NCBI RefSeq assembly: GCF_013449685.1
Contig: NZ_JACDSF010000013.1
Span: 6,267-70,266, forward strand
DNA from: Pectobacterium brasiliense
Lineage (GTDB): Bacteria > Pseudomonadota > Gammaproteobacteria > Enterobacterales > Enterobacteriaceae
DNA length: 64,000 bases
Direction of reading: 5' to 3'
Positions 21,201-30,635 of this stretch are shown here, piece by piece (positions within the stretch are counted from its first letter, which is position 1; every line of letters begins with the position of its first letter). The translations under genes were made by a program, and so were the position numbers. The notes below the pieces were generated by a model that saw nothing but the letters and a program-made list of their open reading frames with translations, ran no database searches and was not told the DNA's origin.

Positions 21201-22294
21201 ACCTCGGCTCACTGTCGCGTCAGCGCTCGTTGTTGAGCCGACTGCGCGATCTGTGGCCATTGTGGCTGTTCTTGGCGCTGCTGGCCTCGGCGCTGCATTA
21301 CATCGTGGGATACTGGCCGCAAATCGTGCTGCAAAGCGCGATCTGGCAGAAATCGCTGCATCAGCAGATGTCGCACCTGTTGCAGATGGTGGAACAGCAG
21401 CCGCATCAGGCGGGGCTGAGTCTGATGATGTTCAGTCTGGTCTATGGCGTGCTTCATGCCGTCGGGCCTGGGCACGGTAAAGTCGTCATTATGACCTATC
21501 TGGCGACACACCCGTCGAAGCTGAAAAGCAGCCTGAAGTTGACGCTTGCCGCCTCGCTGGTTCAGGGGCTGATGGCGGTGGCACTGGTGACCGTGGTATT
21601 AGGGATCTTGCAGCTGTCTAGTCGAACGTTGCATAACAGCAGTTTCTGGATGGAAAAGGGGAGCTTCGTGCTGGTGGCGGGGCTGGGACTGCTGCTCTGT
21701 TTCCGTGCGTTGAAACAGCTGTATATCGCCGTCGTGCGGCAGCCTAAACCGGCGATGATTTTGCGTGTAACGCCTTTGCACGTAACGCCTTCTCATTTAA
21801 CCCCGCTTAACGTACCAACCGATAGACGTATGGCGCTTCGTCCGACGCCTGCGCTTTCCTCTTCTTCTCATCAGCACGATGCCGACTGCGGCTGCGGACA
21901 CCGTCATCTCCCCAGCAATGAGGAACTTGAGCGCGATAGCAGTTGGCGCACACGTCTGATGATTGTGCTGGCGATGGGCATGCGCCCGTGTTCAGGCGCT
22001 ATTCTGGTGCTGCTTTTCTCTAAAGTGATCGGCGTGTATTGGTGGGGCGTTGCCTCTGCGCTGGTAATGGCTGCCGGAACGGCGATTACCATCTCGGCGC
22101 TGGCCGTGTTGGTTTTTTACTGCCGTCGCGTGGTTGAGCGCTTAGGTGCAAACCGTGCCTCGCCCGTGTGGCGGCGTGCGACGTTTTCTCTTCTGGCGTT
22201 TGCTGGTGGGCTGATTTTGGTTGGCTCCGGCGTCCTGTTTTACCTCAGTGCACAGCCCGCAATGATGGGCGGTATTCGGCCATTCTCCGGCTAA
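21191..22294 (+). CDS. NicO-family metal permease, ZevB-like
   Basis: This 367-residue inner-membrane protein of the NicO (nickel/cobalt transporter) family has about six membrane segments. The family signature HAVGPGHGKVVIMTYL is at about 90-105. A cytoplasmic or loop region at about 215-240 is rich in His and Cys (HQHDADCGCGHRH), a likely metal-binding patch. A second signature follows in MGMRPCSGAILVLL. The family includes Ni/Co exporters. The DUF1007 partner and the Zur-like site point instead to zinc, as for Haemophilus ZevB. The start overlaps the end of the previous gene. Confidence 0.87.
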   Translation: MSVNLGSLSRQRSLLSRLRDLWPLWLFLALLASALHYIVGYWPQIVLQSAIWQKSLHQQMSHLLQMVEQQPHQAGLSLMMFSLVYGVLHAVGPGHGKVVIMTYLATHPSKLKSSLKLTLAASLVQGLMAVALVTVVLGILQLSSRTLHNSSFWMEKGSFVLVAGLGLLLCFRALKQLYIAVVRQPKPAMILRVTPLHVTPSHLTPLNVPTDRRMALRPTPALSSSSHQHDADCGCGHRHLPSNEELERDSSWRTRLMIVLAMGMRPCSGAILVLLFSKVIGVYWWGVASALVMAAGTAITISALAVLVFYCRRVVERLGANRASPVWRRATFSLLAFAGGLILVGSGVLFYLSAQPAMMGGIRPFSG

Positions 22295-22364
22295 TTTTAC
22301 CTTTTATTAACGCCGCGCTAAAAACCCATTGCTTCCGATAATCACGGCAGGATATCATTTCAAT

Positions 22365-22383
22365 AATGATAACTATTATCATT
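22365..22383. promoter_or_regulatory. Fur box
   Basis: AATGATAACTATTATCATT is a 19-bp near-perfect palindrome matching the Fur consensus GATAATGATAATCATTATC. It stands 29 bases before the binding-protein gene. Confidence 0.88.
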
Positions 22384-22412
22384 TATAACCATAATCTCAG
22401 AAGGGAATAATA

Positions 22413-23540
22413 ATGAAGAAATGGCTGTTCTCAGTCGTTGTGCTGTTGGGGTTGAGTGCGAGCATTGTCGCCAGCGCTAACCCGATTGTCATTGAAGACG
22501 TTAGTGGCAGGAAGGTAGAAATCAAATCCGAAGTGAAGCGGATTATCCTCGGGGAAGGTCGACAGATTTATCTGCTGGCTGCGTTTGATACCGAGGCACC
22601 GTTCCAGCGCGTGGTTGGCTGGCGTGACGATCTGCCAAAAGCGGATTACGACGGCTATATGGCTTATGAAAAGCAATACCCGGAAATCAAAAAGCTGCCG
22701 ACCTTTGGCGGAGCGAAAGACGGTACCTTCAACGTTGAGCAGGCATTGACGCTGAAACCGGATTTGGTGCTGATGAATCTGGAATCAAAAGCGGCGACGG
22801 ATGAAGGCAAATTGATCGAGAAACTCAATTCGTTGGGGATTCCAGTGGTGTTTATCGACTTCCGTGAGAAGCCGTTTGAGAACGCTGAGAAAAGCATTCA
22901 CATCATGGGTCAGTTGGTTGGCAAACCACAGCGTGCGGAAGAGATTATTAAATTCCGTCGTGAGCAAATTGAGTTGGTCACCGATCGGTTGAAAAACTAT
23001 CAGGGCCCACGTCCGAAGGTGATGATCGACCGCGCGGGCGGCTATGATGAAGAGTGCTGCATGTCATTCGGTGATGAGAACTTTGGCCGTATGGTTGAAG
23101 CCGCTGGCGGTGACAACATTGCCAAAAACATCATCCCTGGGACGTTTGGTTCGTTGAACCCAGAGCAGATTATCAGTTCCCGACCGGATGTGGTGGTGGT
23201 GACCGGCGCTAACTGGAAAAACTATAACACGGCGAATGGCTGGGTTGGCGTTGGACCAGGTGCCGATCAGAAAGAAGCGCTGCAACGTTTGCAAAAACTG
23301 ATGGAACGTTCAGCCTTCAAAACATTGCCCGTCGCGACCGATGGCAATGCACATGCCATCTGGCATCAGTTCTATGACAGCCCGTATCAGTTTGTGGCGA
23401 TTCAGGTATTAGCAAAATGGATGCACCCGGAACTGTTCAAGGACATCGATCCTGATGCAACCTTCCGTACCTTCCATGAGAAGTTCCTGCCGCTGCCGTA
23501 TCAGCCAGGTTACTGGGTTACGCTGCCAGCGAAGAAATAA
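22413..23540 (+). CDS. iron-chelate ABC transporter substrate-binding protein (orphan)
   Basis: This periplasmic binding protein (375 residues) is of the siderophore/haem/B12 class. A signal peptide ends at about 22 (ASA/NP). The two lobes are typical (PQRVVGW-like N-lobe and LNPEQIISSRPDVVVVTGAN C-lobe). A vicinal Cys pair (Cys215-Cys216, DEECCMSFG) lies at the start of the second lobe. No permease or ATPase is adjacent. The paralogue at 27649-28767 has the same Cys-Cys position and a full transporter, so this protein may feed that system. It has its own Fur box and terminator. The ligand is unknown. Confidence 0.88.
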   Translation: MKKWLFSVVVLLGLSASIVASANPIVIEDVSGRKVEIKSEVKRIILGEGRQIYLLAAFDTEAPFQRVVGWRDDLPKADYDGYMAYEKQYPEIKKLPTFGGAKDGTFNVEQALTLKPDLVLMNLESKAATDEGKLIEKLNSLGIPVVFIDFREKPFENAEKSIHIMGQLVGKPQRAEEIIKFRREQIELVTDRLKNYQGPRPKVMIDRAGGYDEECCMSFGDENFGRMVEAAGGDNIAKNIIPGTFGSLNPEQIISSRPDVVVVTGANWKNYNTANGWVGVGPGADQKEALQRLQKLMERSAFKTLPVATDGNAHAIWHQFYDSPYQFVAIQVLAKWMHPELFKDIDPDATFRTFHEKFLPLPYQPGYWVTLPAKK

Positions 23541-23554
23541 CGTTGTCAGATAAT

Positions 23555-23590
23555 AAAAAAGCACTGAATCTCATTGTTCAGTGCTTTTTT
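23555..23590 (+). terminator. terminator after the orphan binding protein
   Basis: AAAAAAGCACTGAA / TTCAGTGCTTTTTT pair over 14 bases around an eight-base loop. It is a strong, potentially bidirectional terminator. Confidence 0.92.
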
Positions 23591-23744
23591 GTACTTATTT
23601 TCATCGTCCTACAAGTAGCCTGTACATTGGTTGTGTTATTTAGAGGATTAAACCACTCTCCACTCATCGTGAGCTTGATTTTTTCGCATTCAAAGCAAAC
23701 ACGTTTCCCCTTCTATTTATCGGATGATGATTTTTTTTAGATTT

Positions 23745-23777
23745 ATTAGCTATTAATATTTATTTTTAATAGCTAAT
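23745..23777. promoter_or_regulatory. AT-rich inverted repeat upstream of the chemoreceptor
   Basis: ATTAGCTATTAA and TTAATAGCTAAT are perfect 12-bp arms around nine bases, about 195 bases before the chemoreceptor start. This could be an operator or a cruciform. The rest of 23591-23971 is AT-rich leader in which I see no gene. Confidence 0.5.
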
Positions 23778-23971
23778 AATTATTAATGCAGGTTTATTAA
23801 ATGGCATTTGCGACCAATACTATAAAGCTGCTTGCTTCTCTGGCGATAATGGATGTGGTGACGATATCTCAGACTCTGGTCCGATATGGCGTGTAGGAAT
23901 AAACATTCCGTTTTTTACGCATATTTGAATCAGAAAAAATACGCGGTATAAAATTTAAAAAAGGAGTGGCT

Positions 23972-25633
23972 ATGAATATCACACAACGCTTGCTACTGAT
24001 ATTCTCATTAATGTCCTTAGCGCTGATCTCGTTGGTCATCGTTACATTGTCATTATTATCAGGCTTTCAATCTCGCGCTGAATATGTACAGGAAAATACG
24101 ATCCCGAGTTTCAAATACATAAGCCAACTAGTCGAAAAAAGTAACTCATTGGTGCTTTTTTTGTATCGTCACCAAACCGTCTCTGAAAATGACAAACTCA
24201 ATTCAATTGAGCAGGATATAACGAAAACTACTGAAGAAGTAAAAGCGCTTAATGATTATTACCTGAAAAATCTTTCATCGAATGAAGAAGATACTCAGGT
24301 GTCAAATCAGGCTGCGGATATAATTGGAAAACTGCAGTCTTCACTTCCTGCTTTTTTTGCTGCATCGCGCTTAAACCAAAAAGAAGACTCTCTTAAGCTT
24401 TTGCAGGGAGTTGGGGGGCCGGGAGAAGCGGTTCGCAATTTAATCGCAACTTATCGCGAACAGTTTAACCTTAATGTCCGAATCGGGGATGAGTTGCGTA
24501 AGCAGAATGTGGCAGCTTACGAGAAGTCATGGTTCGGTCTATTATCGAGTTCGTTATTGATTGTGTTATTGATCGGCTTTTTCGCGGTAAGAACTATTCT
24601 GGGCATTAGAAAAAGCTTGAATGATATAAGCCAAACGATGGAAAACGTTAGCAATAGTCTTAACCTGACGGTTCAGGCTGACGATCGACGCAAAGATGAA
24701 ATAGGAAATACCGCCCGTGCCTTTAATAGCCTTATACAGCGGGTATCTTCGGCGTTGGCATCAGTGAGTGCGTCATCGCAGTCGGTAAGCAGTGCGGCGA
24801 CGCAGATTGCGGCAGGTAATGAAGATTTGTCATCCCGCACGGAAGAACAGGCCGCTTCGCTGGAGCAAACGGCTGCGAGTATGACGGAACTTGCGGAAAC
24901 GGTGCGCCAGAATGCGGAGAACACACAACAGGCGAGTCTGCTGGCGGGGAACGCTAGCCGGATTTCCATCAATAGCGCGGATTCCGTCAGCACCATGCTG
25001 AATACGATGGAACATATTCGTACCAGTTCGGGCAAGATCACCGACATTATTGCGCTTATCGAAGGCATCGCGTTTCAGACTAATATCCTCGCCCTGAATG
25101 CGGCGGTGGAAGCCGCGCGTGCTGGTGAACAGGGGCGTGGTTTTGCGGTGGTTGCGGGAGAAGTACGTACGCTGGCACAGCGATCATCCACGGCGGCGCG
25201 TGAAATCAAAGATTTAATTGATGCCTCAAATTCGCTGGTATCGGAGGGTGTAGATCAAGCGAGCGATGTAGGAAAAAATATGTCGGCGATGAAAGACGCC
25301 ATCCAGCAGGTGACCGACTTGGTGAATGAAATTGCGGCGGCAACGGAAGAGCAAAGTAAGGGGATTAACCTAGTACATCAGGCCGTTAACCAGATGGATG
25401 ATGTGACTCAGCAAAATGCTGCATTGGTGGAAGAGGCGTCTGCGGCGTCACAGTCGTTGCAGGAACAGGCAAGTACACTGAGCCAACTGGTGGGGCAGTT
25501 CATTGTAGGGCAGGCGGCTACTCAGGCACTGGCTTCTGTGCCTGTATCCGCCCCCTCTCAGCTCGCTGTACCACGCCTTTCTCCCGCAAAGAAAAAGGTA
25601 GCCCAGAATGATACGGATTGGCAGCGTTTTTAA
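23972..25633 (+). CDS. methyl-accepting chemotaxis protein
   Basis: This transmembrane chemoreceptor (553 residues) signals to CheA/CheW. TM1 lies at about 8-32 and a four-helix-bundle-sized periplasmic domain at about 33-185. TM2 is at about 187-208, followed by HAMP and a long cytoplasmic coiled-coil with the conserved hairpin tip [20 protein letters not shown]-type sequence. The C-terminus ends DTDWQRF, an xWxxF pentapeptide that can tether CheR/CheB. AAGGAG at 23961-23966 selects ATG 23972 over GTG 23966. It lies between two iron-related binding proteins. The ligand is unknown. Confidence 0.94.
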   Translation: MNITQRLLLIFSLMSLALISLVIVTLSLLSGFQSRAEYVQENTIPSFKYISQLVEKSNSLVLFLYRHQTVSENDKLNSIEQDITKTTEEVKALNDYYLKNLSSNEEDTQVSNQAADIIGKLQSSLPAFFAASRLNQKEDSLKLLQGVGGPGEAVRNLIATYREQFNLNVRIGDELRKQNVAAYEKSWFGLLSSSLLIVLLIGFFAVRTILGIRKSLNDISQTMENVSNSLNLTVQADDRRKDEIGNTARAFNSLIQRVSSALASVSASSQSVSSAATQIAAGNEDLSSRTEEQAASLEQTAASMTELAETVRQNAENTQQASLLAGNASRISINSADSVSTMLNTMEHIRTSSGKITDIIALIEGIAFQTNILALNAAVEAARAGEQGRGFAVVAGEVRTLAQRSSTAAREIKDLIDASNSLVSEGVDQASDVGKNMSAMKDAIQQVTDLVNEIAAATEEQSKGINLVHQAVNQMDDVTQQNAALVEEASAASQSLQEQASTLSQLVGQFIVGQAATQALASVPVSAPSQLAVPRLSPAKKKVAQNDTDWQRF

Positions 25634-25692
25634 CCCCGTACACTGCGTGCAGTATAAATGATAAGTACGGCGTTTTGGCGTGATGAGAAAAC

Positions 25693-25744
25693 CATCTTAT
25701 AAATAAGATGAGAATAAGGAAGACGGTGAGGGAACTCACCGTCT
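25693..25744. terminator. hairpins between convergent genes
   Basis: CATCTTAT-AA-ATAAGATG (25693-25710) and AGACGGTGAG-GGAA-CTCACCGTCT (25721-25744) are perfect stems in the convergent gap. Neither has a long T-run, so termination strength is uncertain. Confidence 0.5.
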
Positions 25745-25762
25745 ATTCGTGCAGAGAAAAGC

Positions 25763-26563
25763 TTAGATGGTCGGTTCGCTGACCAGACCGTCGATAATCA
25801 CCTGCGGCACCCCTTGCGAACAGCGCTCGATGCGCCCGCGTACGCCATAGACTGCTGACAGGCTTTCCGAGCTAATCACCTCGGCCGGTGCGCCATTGGC
25901 AATCAAATTACCGTTTTGCAGCATCAATACGTGGTCGCCGTGGCGTAGCGCGATATTGATGTCATGCACTACCACAACGGTAATAATGTTGCGCTTACGC
26001 GTTTCCTTGCGTACCAAATCCATTACGTGGAACTGATAGTTCAGATCCAGCGCGCTGAGCGGTTCGTCCAGCAGGAGCAGCGAGGGTTGACGGATCAGCG
26101 ACTGCGCTAACCCCACCAGCTGTTTCTGTCCGCCAGAGAGCTGATCAAGATAGCTCAACGCCAGATGTTCAATGCCCAACTGACGCAGCAGGGTCATGAC
26201 TTCATCCTGCTTTTCGGCGTTGTGCATACCGCCGGACGCGCGCTGTGCGACGATAATCGATTCCAGTACGTGCAGGTGAACGCCTGCAGGTAGGGACTGC
26301 GGCAGATAAACGACTTTTTCCGCCCGCTGAGCGAATGGCAACGTCATCAGGTTGGTGTCATCCAACCACAGTTCACCTTCGGACGCGTTCAGGCCTGCCA
26401 TTGCACGCAACAGCGTTGATTTACCGCTGCCGTTAGGGCCGAGCAGCACGGTAATTTTTCCGCGCGGCAGCTGTGGTACGGACAGATCGCGAATCACCTG
26501 ACGCTTGGGGTAACCCGCGCGAAAGTGGGAAAGGCGTAATCCAGAAGCGGTTTGCTGGTTCAT
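25763..26563 (-). CDS. iron-chelate ABC transporter ATP-binding protein
   Basis: This FecE/FhuC-type ATPase (266 residues) powers uptake across the inner membrane. It has the Walker A LLGPNGSGKSTLL, the ABC signature LSGGQKQL, the Walker B LLLLDEPLSALD and the switch histidine in VVHDINIAL. The start overlaps the permease stop by four bases. It is the last gene of a binding protein-permease-ATPase operon on the minus strand. Confidence 0.94.
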   Translation of the reverse strand: MNQQTASGLRLSHFRAGYPKRQVIRDLSVPQLPRGKITVLLGPNGSGKSTLLRAMAGLNASEGELWLDDTNLMTLPFAQRAEKVVYLPQSLPAGVHLHVLESIIVAQRASGGMHNAEKQDEVMTLLRQLGIEHLALSYLDQLSGGQKQLVGLAQSLIRQPSLLLLDEPLSALDLNYQFHVMDLVRKETRKRNIITVVVVHDINIALRHGDHVLMLQNGNLIANGAPAEVISSESLSAVYGVRGRIERCSQGVPQVIIDGLVSEPTI

Positions 26564-27642
26564 ACGTTTCCTCTGTGGCGCAGGATAATACTCAGGAAGA
26601 AGGGAACGCCAACCAGTGAGGTGACGATCCCGACTGGGATAATGACGCCGGGGATGAGATTTTTCGAAGCAACGGACGCCATCGACAACACCAGCGCACC
26701 CGTTAACGCACTGGCAGGCAGATAGAAGCGGTGATCCTCACCGAAAATCATGCGTGCGATATGCGGAGCAACCAGACCGATAAAGCCGATGGGGCCAACG
26801 AATGCTACGGAAATGGCGGATAAAATACTGATGCGCAACAGCGTCGCTAAACGCAGGCGGCGGACGTTAATGCCAAAACTCACGGCGCGATCTTCACCCA
26901 ACCGTAGCGCGGTCAGTTTCCATGAGCTCATCAGTGAAATTGGCATCACGATGACGAGCACCAGCAGCAAAATTCCCAGTTTTTCCCACGAGGCACGGGC
27001 CAGGCTGCCCATTGTCCAGAACACCAGACCTTGCAGCGTGTCTTCGTTGGCGATGAACTGGAGCATGGAAACCAGCGCGTTGAAGGTGAACACCAGCGCG
27101 ATACCGAACAGCACGACGCCGGAGGTAGCGACCTGCGTCCAGCGCGTAATCCCATCAAGCAGCAACGCTGCCAGCAGCGCAAAGATAAAGGCGTTTGCGG
27201 AGATAAACCACTGAGCCGGAATACCGGGGATGCCAATACCGAGGACGATAGCCAGCGCAGCACCGAACGCAGCGGCGGAAGACACGCCGAGCGTAAACGG
27301 GCTGGCCAACGGGTTGTTCAGGATCGTCTGCATTTCTGCACCCGCCAGGCCAAGCGCTAGCCCGACGATAATGGCCATCAGCGCGTAAGGCAGACGAATA
27401 TCCCAGACGATCACTCGTGTACCCGCATCGGCGCTGGCCGGATCGGTCAGCGTCTGCCAAAGTACATCAAGCGTCAGCCCTGAAGGCCCCATCGTGAAAT
27501 CCAGCAACAACGAGCCGATGATGATCAACAGCAGTATCGCCATCACACCCACACGGCGTCGAATGATGCCGCGATAGTTGTCCATAATGGTGTTGGCATC
27601 CGCCGCAGTATTGCGGATACCCGGTTCAGTGGTTGTACTCAT
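26560..27642 (-). CDS. iron-chelate ABC transporter permease (FecCD family)
   Basis: This inner-membrane permease (360 residues) of the FecCD/BtuC class has eight to ten hydrophobic segments. The family motifs GLALGLAGAEMQTILNNPLA and FVGPIGFIGLVAPHIAR are present. A soluble N-terminal extension of about 30 residues precedes the first segment. One permease gene suggests a homodimer. It starts six bases after the binding-protein stop. Confidence 0.94.
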   Translation of the reverse strand: MSTTTEPGIRNTAADANTIMDNYRGIIRRRVGVMAILLLIIIGSLLLDFTMGPSGLTLDVLWQTLTDPASADAGTRVIVWDIRLPYALMAIIVGLALGLAGAEMQTILNNPLASPFTLGVSSAAAFGAALAIVLGIGIPGIPAQWFISANAFIFALLAALLLDGITRWTQVATSGVVLFGIALVFTFNALVSMLQFIANEDTLQGLVFWTMGSLARASWEKLGILLLVLVIVMPISLMSSWKLTALRLGEDRAVSFGINVRRLRLATLLRISILSAISVAFVGPIGFIGLVAPHIARMIFGEDHRFYLPASALTGALVLSMASVASKNLIPGVIIPVGIVTSLVGVPFFLSIILRHRGNV

Positions 27643-27648
27643 GAAAAA

Positions 27649-28767
27649 TTACTCACCTTGTTTCCAGGCAAAGATAAAGTCACTGTCAGGCAGCGAGGTA
27701 AAATGCTGAATGATATGACGATACGTATCGTCAGGATTCAGGCTGGTAAAGGCCTGAGGATAAATATCCTTGGCCAGATATTCCATACCGACAATGTTGT
27801 AGGGATGGTTGTAAAAATGGTGGTAAACACCGTAAACCTGTTTCGCCTGAACCGCTGGAATCTGACTGATACCCGTGCGATTTAGCAGCGTAGCGGCCTG
27901 ATTGCGAACGTCTTCTACGCTGGCGCCATAGCCTAACGGCAGGACCTGACTGTTGCCACGCTTAGAGCCCGTCATGATGTAGGCATCGGGCTTCATGCTG
28001 ATAATTTTTTCCAGCGAGACGAAGCCTGATGCACCCGGCAGCAAATCCGACCCTATATTTTTCGCGCCGACCGCTTCGACCAATCCGCCCCAACCGCTAT
28101 TGCTGTGTGTGAAGCAGCAGGAGTCCGAGTTACCGGCAATCGGTTCAACAAAGACGCTAGGTTTCGGGGTGATTGCAGCGGTTTTCTGCTGAATAGCATC
28201 GAAGTGTTGACGATAGAAATCGGTATACGCTTTGGCATTGGCTTCTCGGTTCAGCACTTTACCCAACAGGTCGATGCTGGGGGCGGTATCTTTAGCCGGA
28301 TTCACTTCATAATCGACAAACAGTACCGGAATATTCAGCGCGCTGAGCTTGTCGATCACACCGCTTTCTTTCAGCGCTGCCTTGGCACGCAACTGGGCAA
28401 TCATCAAATCCGGCTGTTTTGACAGCACGCTTTCCAGATCGACGTTACCTTTGTCACTGAAACCCATATCCAGAATGCCAACGGACTGAGGCCATTTCCC
28501 TTTCAGCATATCCCAGGTTGCGGTGTCCTGTTTTTTCGCCAGATTGTTCCAGGCGACCAGACGCTGAAAGGGATTATCGCGGTCAAGCAATGCCATCGTC
28601 ATAATATCGCGCCCATCTTGCAGGATGATGCGCTGTGGCTCTTGTTTAATGGTGACACTTCTTCCGTCGAAATCGGTGACGGTAAGAGGGTACTGGGTGG
28701 CGTAGCTGAAAAGCGGGGTGGTGAGGAGTGCGGTCAGAAAGAGTGATCTTACTGATTTTCTTAACAT
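27649..28767 (-). CDS. iron-chelate ABC transporter substrate-binding protein
   Basis: This periplasmic binding protein (372 residues) has a signal peptide ending near 23 (SYA/TQ) and two helical-backbone lobes. It contains Cys217-Cys218 (SDSCCFTHS), the same place as in the protein at 22413-23540, and the shared phrases GxxNI and SLEKIISMKPDAYIMTGS. It is the first gene of the transporter operon, downstream of a Fur-type AT-rich palindrome. The ligand (siderophore, haem or other chelate) cannot be told from sequence, and no outer-membrane receptor is nearby. Confidence 0.92.
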   Translation of the reverse strand: MLRKSVRSLFLTALLTTPLFSYATQYPLTVTDFDGRSVTIKQEPQRIILQDGRDIMTMALLDRDNPFQRLVAWNNLAKKQDTATWDMLKGKWPQSVGILDMGFSDKGNVDLESVLSKQPDLMIAQLRAKAALKESGVIDKLSALNIPVLFVDYEVNPAKDTAPSIDLLGKVLNREANAKAYTDFYRQHFDAIQQKTAAITPKPSVFVEPIAGNSDSCCFTHSNSGWGGLVEAVGAKNIGSDLLPGASGFVSLEKIISMKPDAYIMTGSKRGNSQVLPLGYGASVEDVRNQAATLLNRTGISQIPAVQAKQVYGVYHHFYNHPYNIVGMEYLAKDIYPQAFTSLNPDDTYRHIIQHFTSLPDSDFIFAWKQGE

Positions 28768-28824
28768 GGTAGCGATCCTAATTCACAATTTATCAAGATG
28801 ATGAAGTTATCAGTGTAATGAGTT

Positions 28825-28850
28825 TGATAATTATTATCGTATAATGATAA
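28825..28850. promoter_or_regulatory. Fur box of the iron-chelate transporter
   Basis: GATAATTATTATC is a perfect 6-1-6 inverted hexamer. It runs on into ATAATGATAA, giving two overlapping Fur-type half-site arrays 58-83 bases before the binding-protein start. Confidence 0.8.
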
Positions 28851-28879
28851 ACAATGCGTATACAGGATTCATATGTAAA

Positions 28880-28930
28880 GAAAAATAACAACTCCGGCCC
28901 AATTTCTTTTTTATGGAGGTGAGCCGGAGT
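28880..28930 (-). terminator. suhB terminator
   Basis: ACTCCGGC / GCCGGAGT (28891-28898 / 28923-28930) form a stem with a 24-base loop. The minus strand then reads into a T-rich stretch. Confidence 0.55.
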
Positions 28931-28939
28931 GGGGCAGAA

Positions 28940-29743
28940 TTAGCGTTTCAGTGCGTCGCTCAGTTCTTCACGGATGGTGCCCAGAATGGATTTCACCACT
29001 CGCGGGTTACCTGCAACCAGATTGCCGGATGCCAGATAGTTATGGCCGCCAACGAAATCGGTCACGATCCCGCCAGCTTCACGTACCAGCAGCTCGCCAC
29101 CGGCAAAATCCCATGGCTTCAGGCCGATTTCAAAGAAACCGTCAACGCGACCCGCGGCCACATAGGCCAGATCCAGTGCAGCAGAACCCGTACGGCGGAA
29201 ATCCGCACAGTGGGTGAACAGTGCGCCGATGGCATTGATGTAGCTTTTGCTGTGTTGTTTTAATTTGAAGGGGAAGCCTGTTGCCAGTACGGTACCTTCC
29301 AGATCGCGAGCAGTGCTGCTGCGCAGGCGGTAACCGTTCAGCTGTGCACCTTGACCACGAGTCGCGGTAAACAGTTCATTACGCATAGGATCGTAAACAA
29401 CGGCAACTTCGGTACGGCCTTTAATGCGGACCGCGATAGAAACAGCGAAGTGAGGTAAACGTTTGATGAAGTTGGTGGTGCCATCCAGAGGATCGATAAC
29501 CCATTGTACTGCCGGATCTTCGCCAACCAGCTCGCCACACTCTTCACCAATAATAGTGTGCTGTGGGTAAGACTTACGGATGACTTCAACGATCAGACGT
29601 TCTGCATCCCGATCGACGTTGGTCACAAAATCGTTGCTGCCTTTCTGGCTGGCTTCGACGGCGTCTGGCGTTTCATAGTTCTTGGCAATTAAATTACCGG
29701 CTTTACGCGCAGCGCGTATAGCGATGTTGAGCATCGGATGCAT
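28940..29743 (-). CDS. suhB: inositol-1-monophosphatase SuhB
   Basis: SuhB is a Mg-dependent inositol monophosphatase that also serves as a subunit of the rRNA antitermination complex. The start MHPMLNIA and the 267-residue length match E. coli. Metal-site motifs are GEECGE, DPLDGTTNFIKRLPH and WDFAGGELLVREAGG. It is transcribed divergently from trmJ with a 142-bp shared leader region. Confidence 0.97.
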   Translation of the reverse strand: MHPMLNIAIRAARKAGNLIAKNYETPDAVEASQKGSNDFVTNVDRDAERLIVEVIRKSYPQHTIIGEECGELVGEDPAVQWVIDPLDGTTNFIKRLPHFAVSIAVRIKGRTEVAVVYDPMRNELFTATRGQGAQLNGYRLRSSTARDLEGTVLATGFPFKLKQHSKSYINAIGALFTHCADFRRTGSAALDLAYVAAGRVDGFFEIGLKPWDFAGGELLVREAGGIVTDFVGGHNYLASGNLVAGNPRVVKSILGTIREELSDALKR

Positions 29744-29885
29744 GGTATCGGTCCACTGGAATGTTAAAGAACGGAAAGCGGCGCGGAGTATAGCAGGAGA
29801 AAAGTAAAATAGCTAAGTTTGTGTTAAGGTATGCCGGTTTCCTTTTCGCACGACTTCCTTCTATCTATCGCATAACAGAGTTCAT

Positions 29886-30611
29886 ATGTTAGACAATATT
29901 CGCATTGTTCTGGTTGAAACGTCGCACACTGGCAATATGGGATCAGTGGCTAGGGCGATGAAAACCATGGGGTTAAGCAAACTGTATTTGGTCAACCCAT
30001 TGGTGAAGCCTGATTCGCAGGCCATTGCGTTGGCGGCAGGCGCCAGTGATGTTATCGGCAATGCCACTATTGTGGATTCGTTCGATCAGGCGCTCGAAGG
30101 CTGTGGTTTGGTCGTTGGCACCAGCGCACGTTCCCGAACCTTGCCTTGGCCGATGTTGGAACCACGCGAGTGCGGCGTTCGCAGCGCGCAGGAAGCAGAG
30201 CACGCGCCGGTAGCGCTGGTGTTTGGGCGTGAGCGTGTGGGGCTGACGAATGAAGAGCTTCAGAAATGCCATTATCACGTAGCGATACCCGCGAACCCAG
30301 AATACAGCTCGCTCAATCTGGCGATGGCGGTGCAGATCATTGCTTATGAAGTGCGCATCGCGCATTTGGATCGCTTACAGGCCGGACAGCCGCAACATGA
30401 AGAATCGCCGTACCCGCTGGTCGACGATCTGGAGCGGTTTTATCAGCATCTTGAACAGACACTGCTGCAAACCGGGTTTATCCGACCAGCGCATCAGGGG
30501 CAGGTCATGAACAAGCTGCGCCGCTTGTTTACCCGCGCCAGGCCTGAAAGCCAGGAGCTTAACATCCTGCGTGGAATACTGAGTTCGGTACAGAAAACAC
30601 ACGACGACTAA
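29886..30611 (+). CDS. trmJ: tRNA (cytidine/uridine-32-2'-O)-methyltransferase TrmJ
   Basis: TrmJ uses SAM to methylate the 2'-O of residue 32 in tRNA. The SPOUT fold is visible: [20 protein letters not shown] at the N-terminus, then [15 protein letters not shown] and [17 protein letters not shown] forming the knot. A C-terminal helical extension is also present. Length is 241 residues. It lies directly upstream of the IscR-controlled isc promoter, in the enteric order suhB-trmJ-iscR. Confidence 0.96.
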   Translation: MLDNIRIVLVETSHTGNMGSVARAMKTMGLSKLYLVNPLVKPDSQAIALAAGASDVIGNATIVDSFDQALEGCGLVVGTSARSRTLPWPMLEPRECGVRSAQEAEHAPVALVFGRERVGLTNEELQKCHYHVAIPANPEYSSLNLAMAVQIIAYEVRIAHLDRLQAGQPQHEESPYPLVDDLERFYQHLEQTLLQTGFIRPAHQGQVMNKLRRLFTRARPESQELNILRGILSSVQKTHDD

Positions 30612-30635
30612 TACTTGAGTGTTTTACTTGGTTAA
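30611..30635 (+). promoter_or_regulatory. IscR type 1 site, upstream copy
   Basis: ATACTTGAGT, then GTTTTACTTGGTTAA, resembles the type 1 consensus ATASYYGACT-(AT-rich)-AGTCRRSTAT. It directly abuts the second site. Confidence 0.55.

Noticed and set aside
20529-22294. Nickel/cobalt exporter (rcnA-type) annotation
   Set aside because: The DUF1007 partner and the Zur-like box fit a ZevAB-type zinc role better; not excluded without tests.
23543-23740. 65-codon open frame with a hydrophobic stretch after the orphan binding protein
   Set aside because: It starts at TTG, its first part is the terminator hairpin, and it has no ribosome site.
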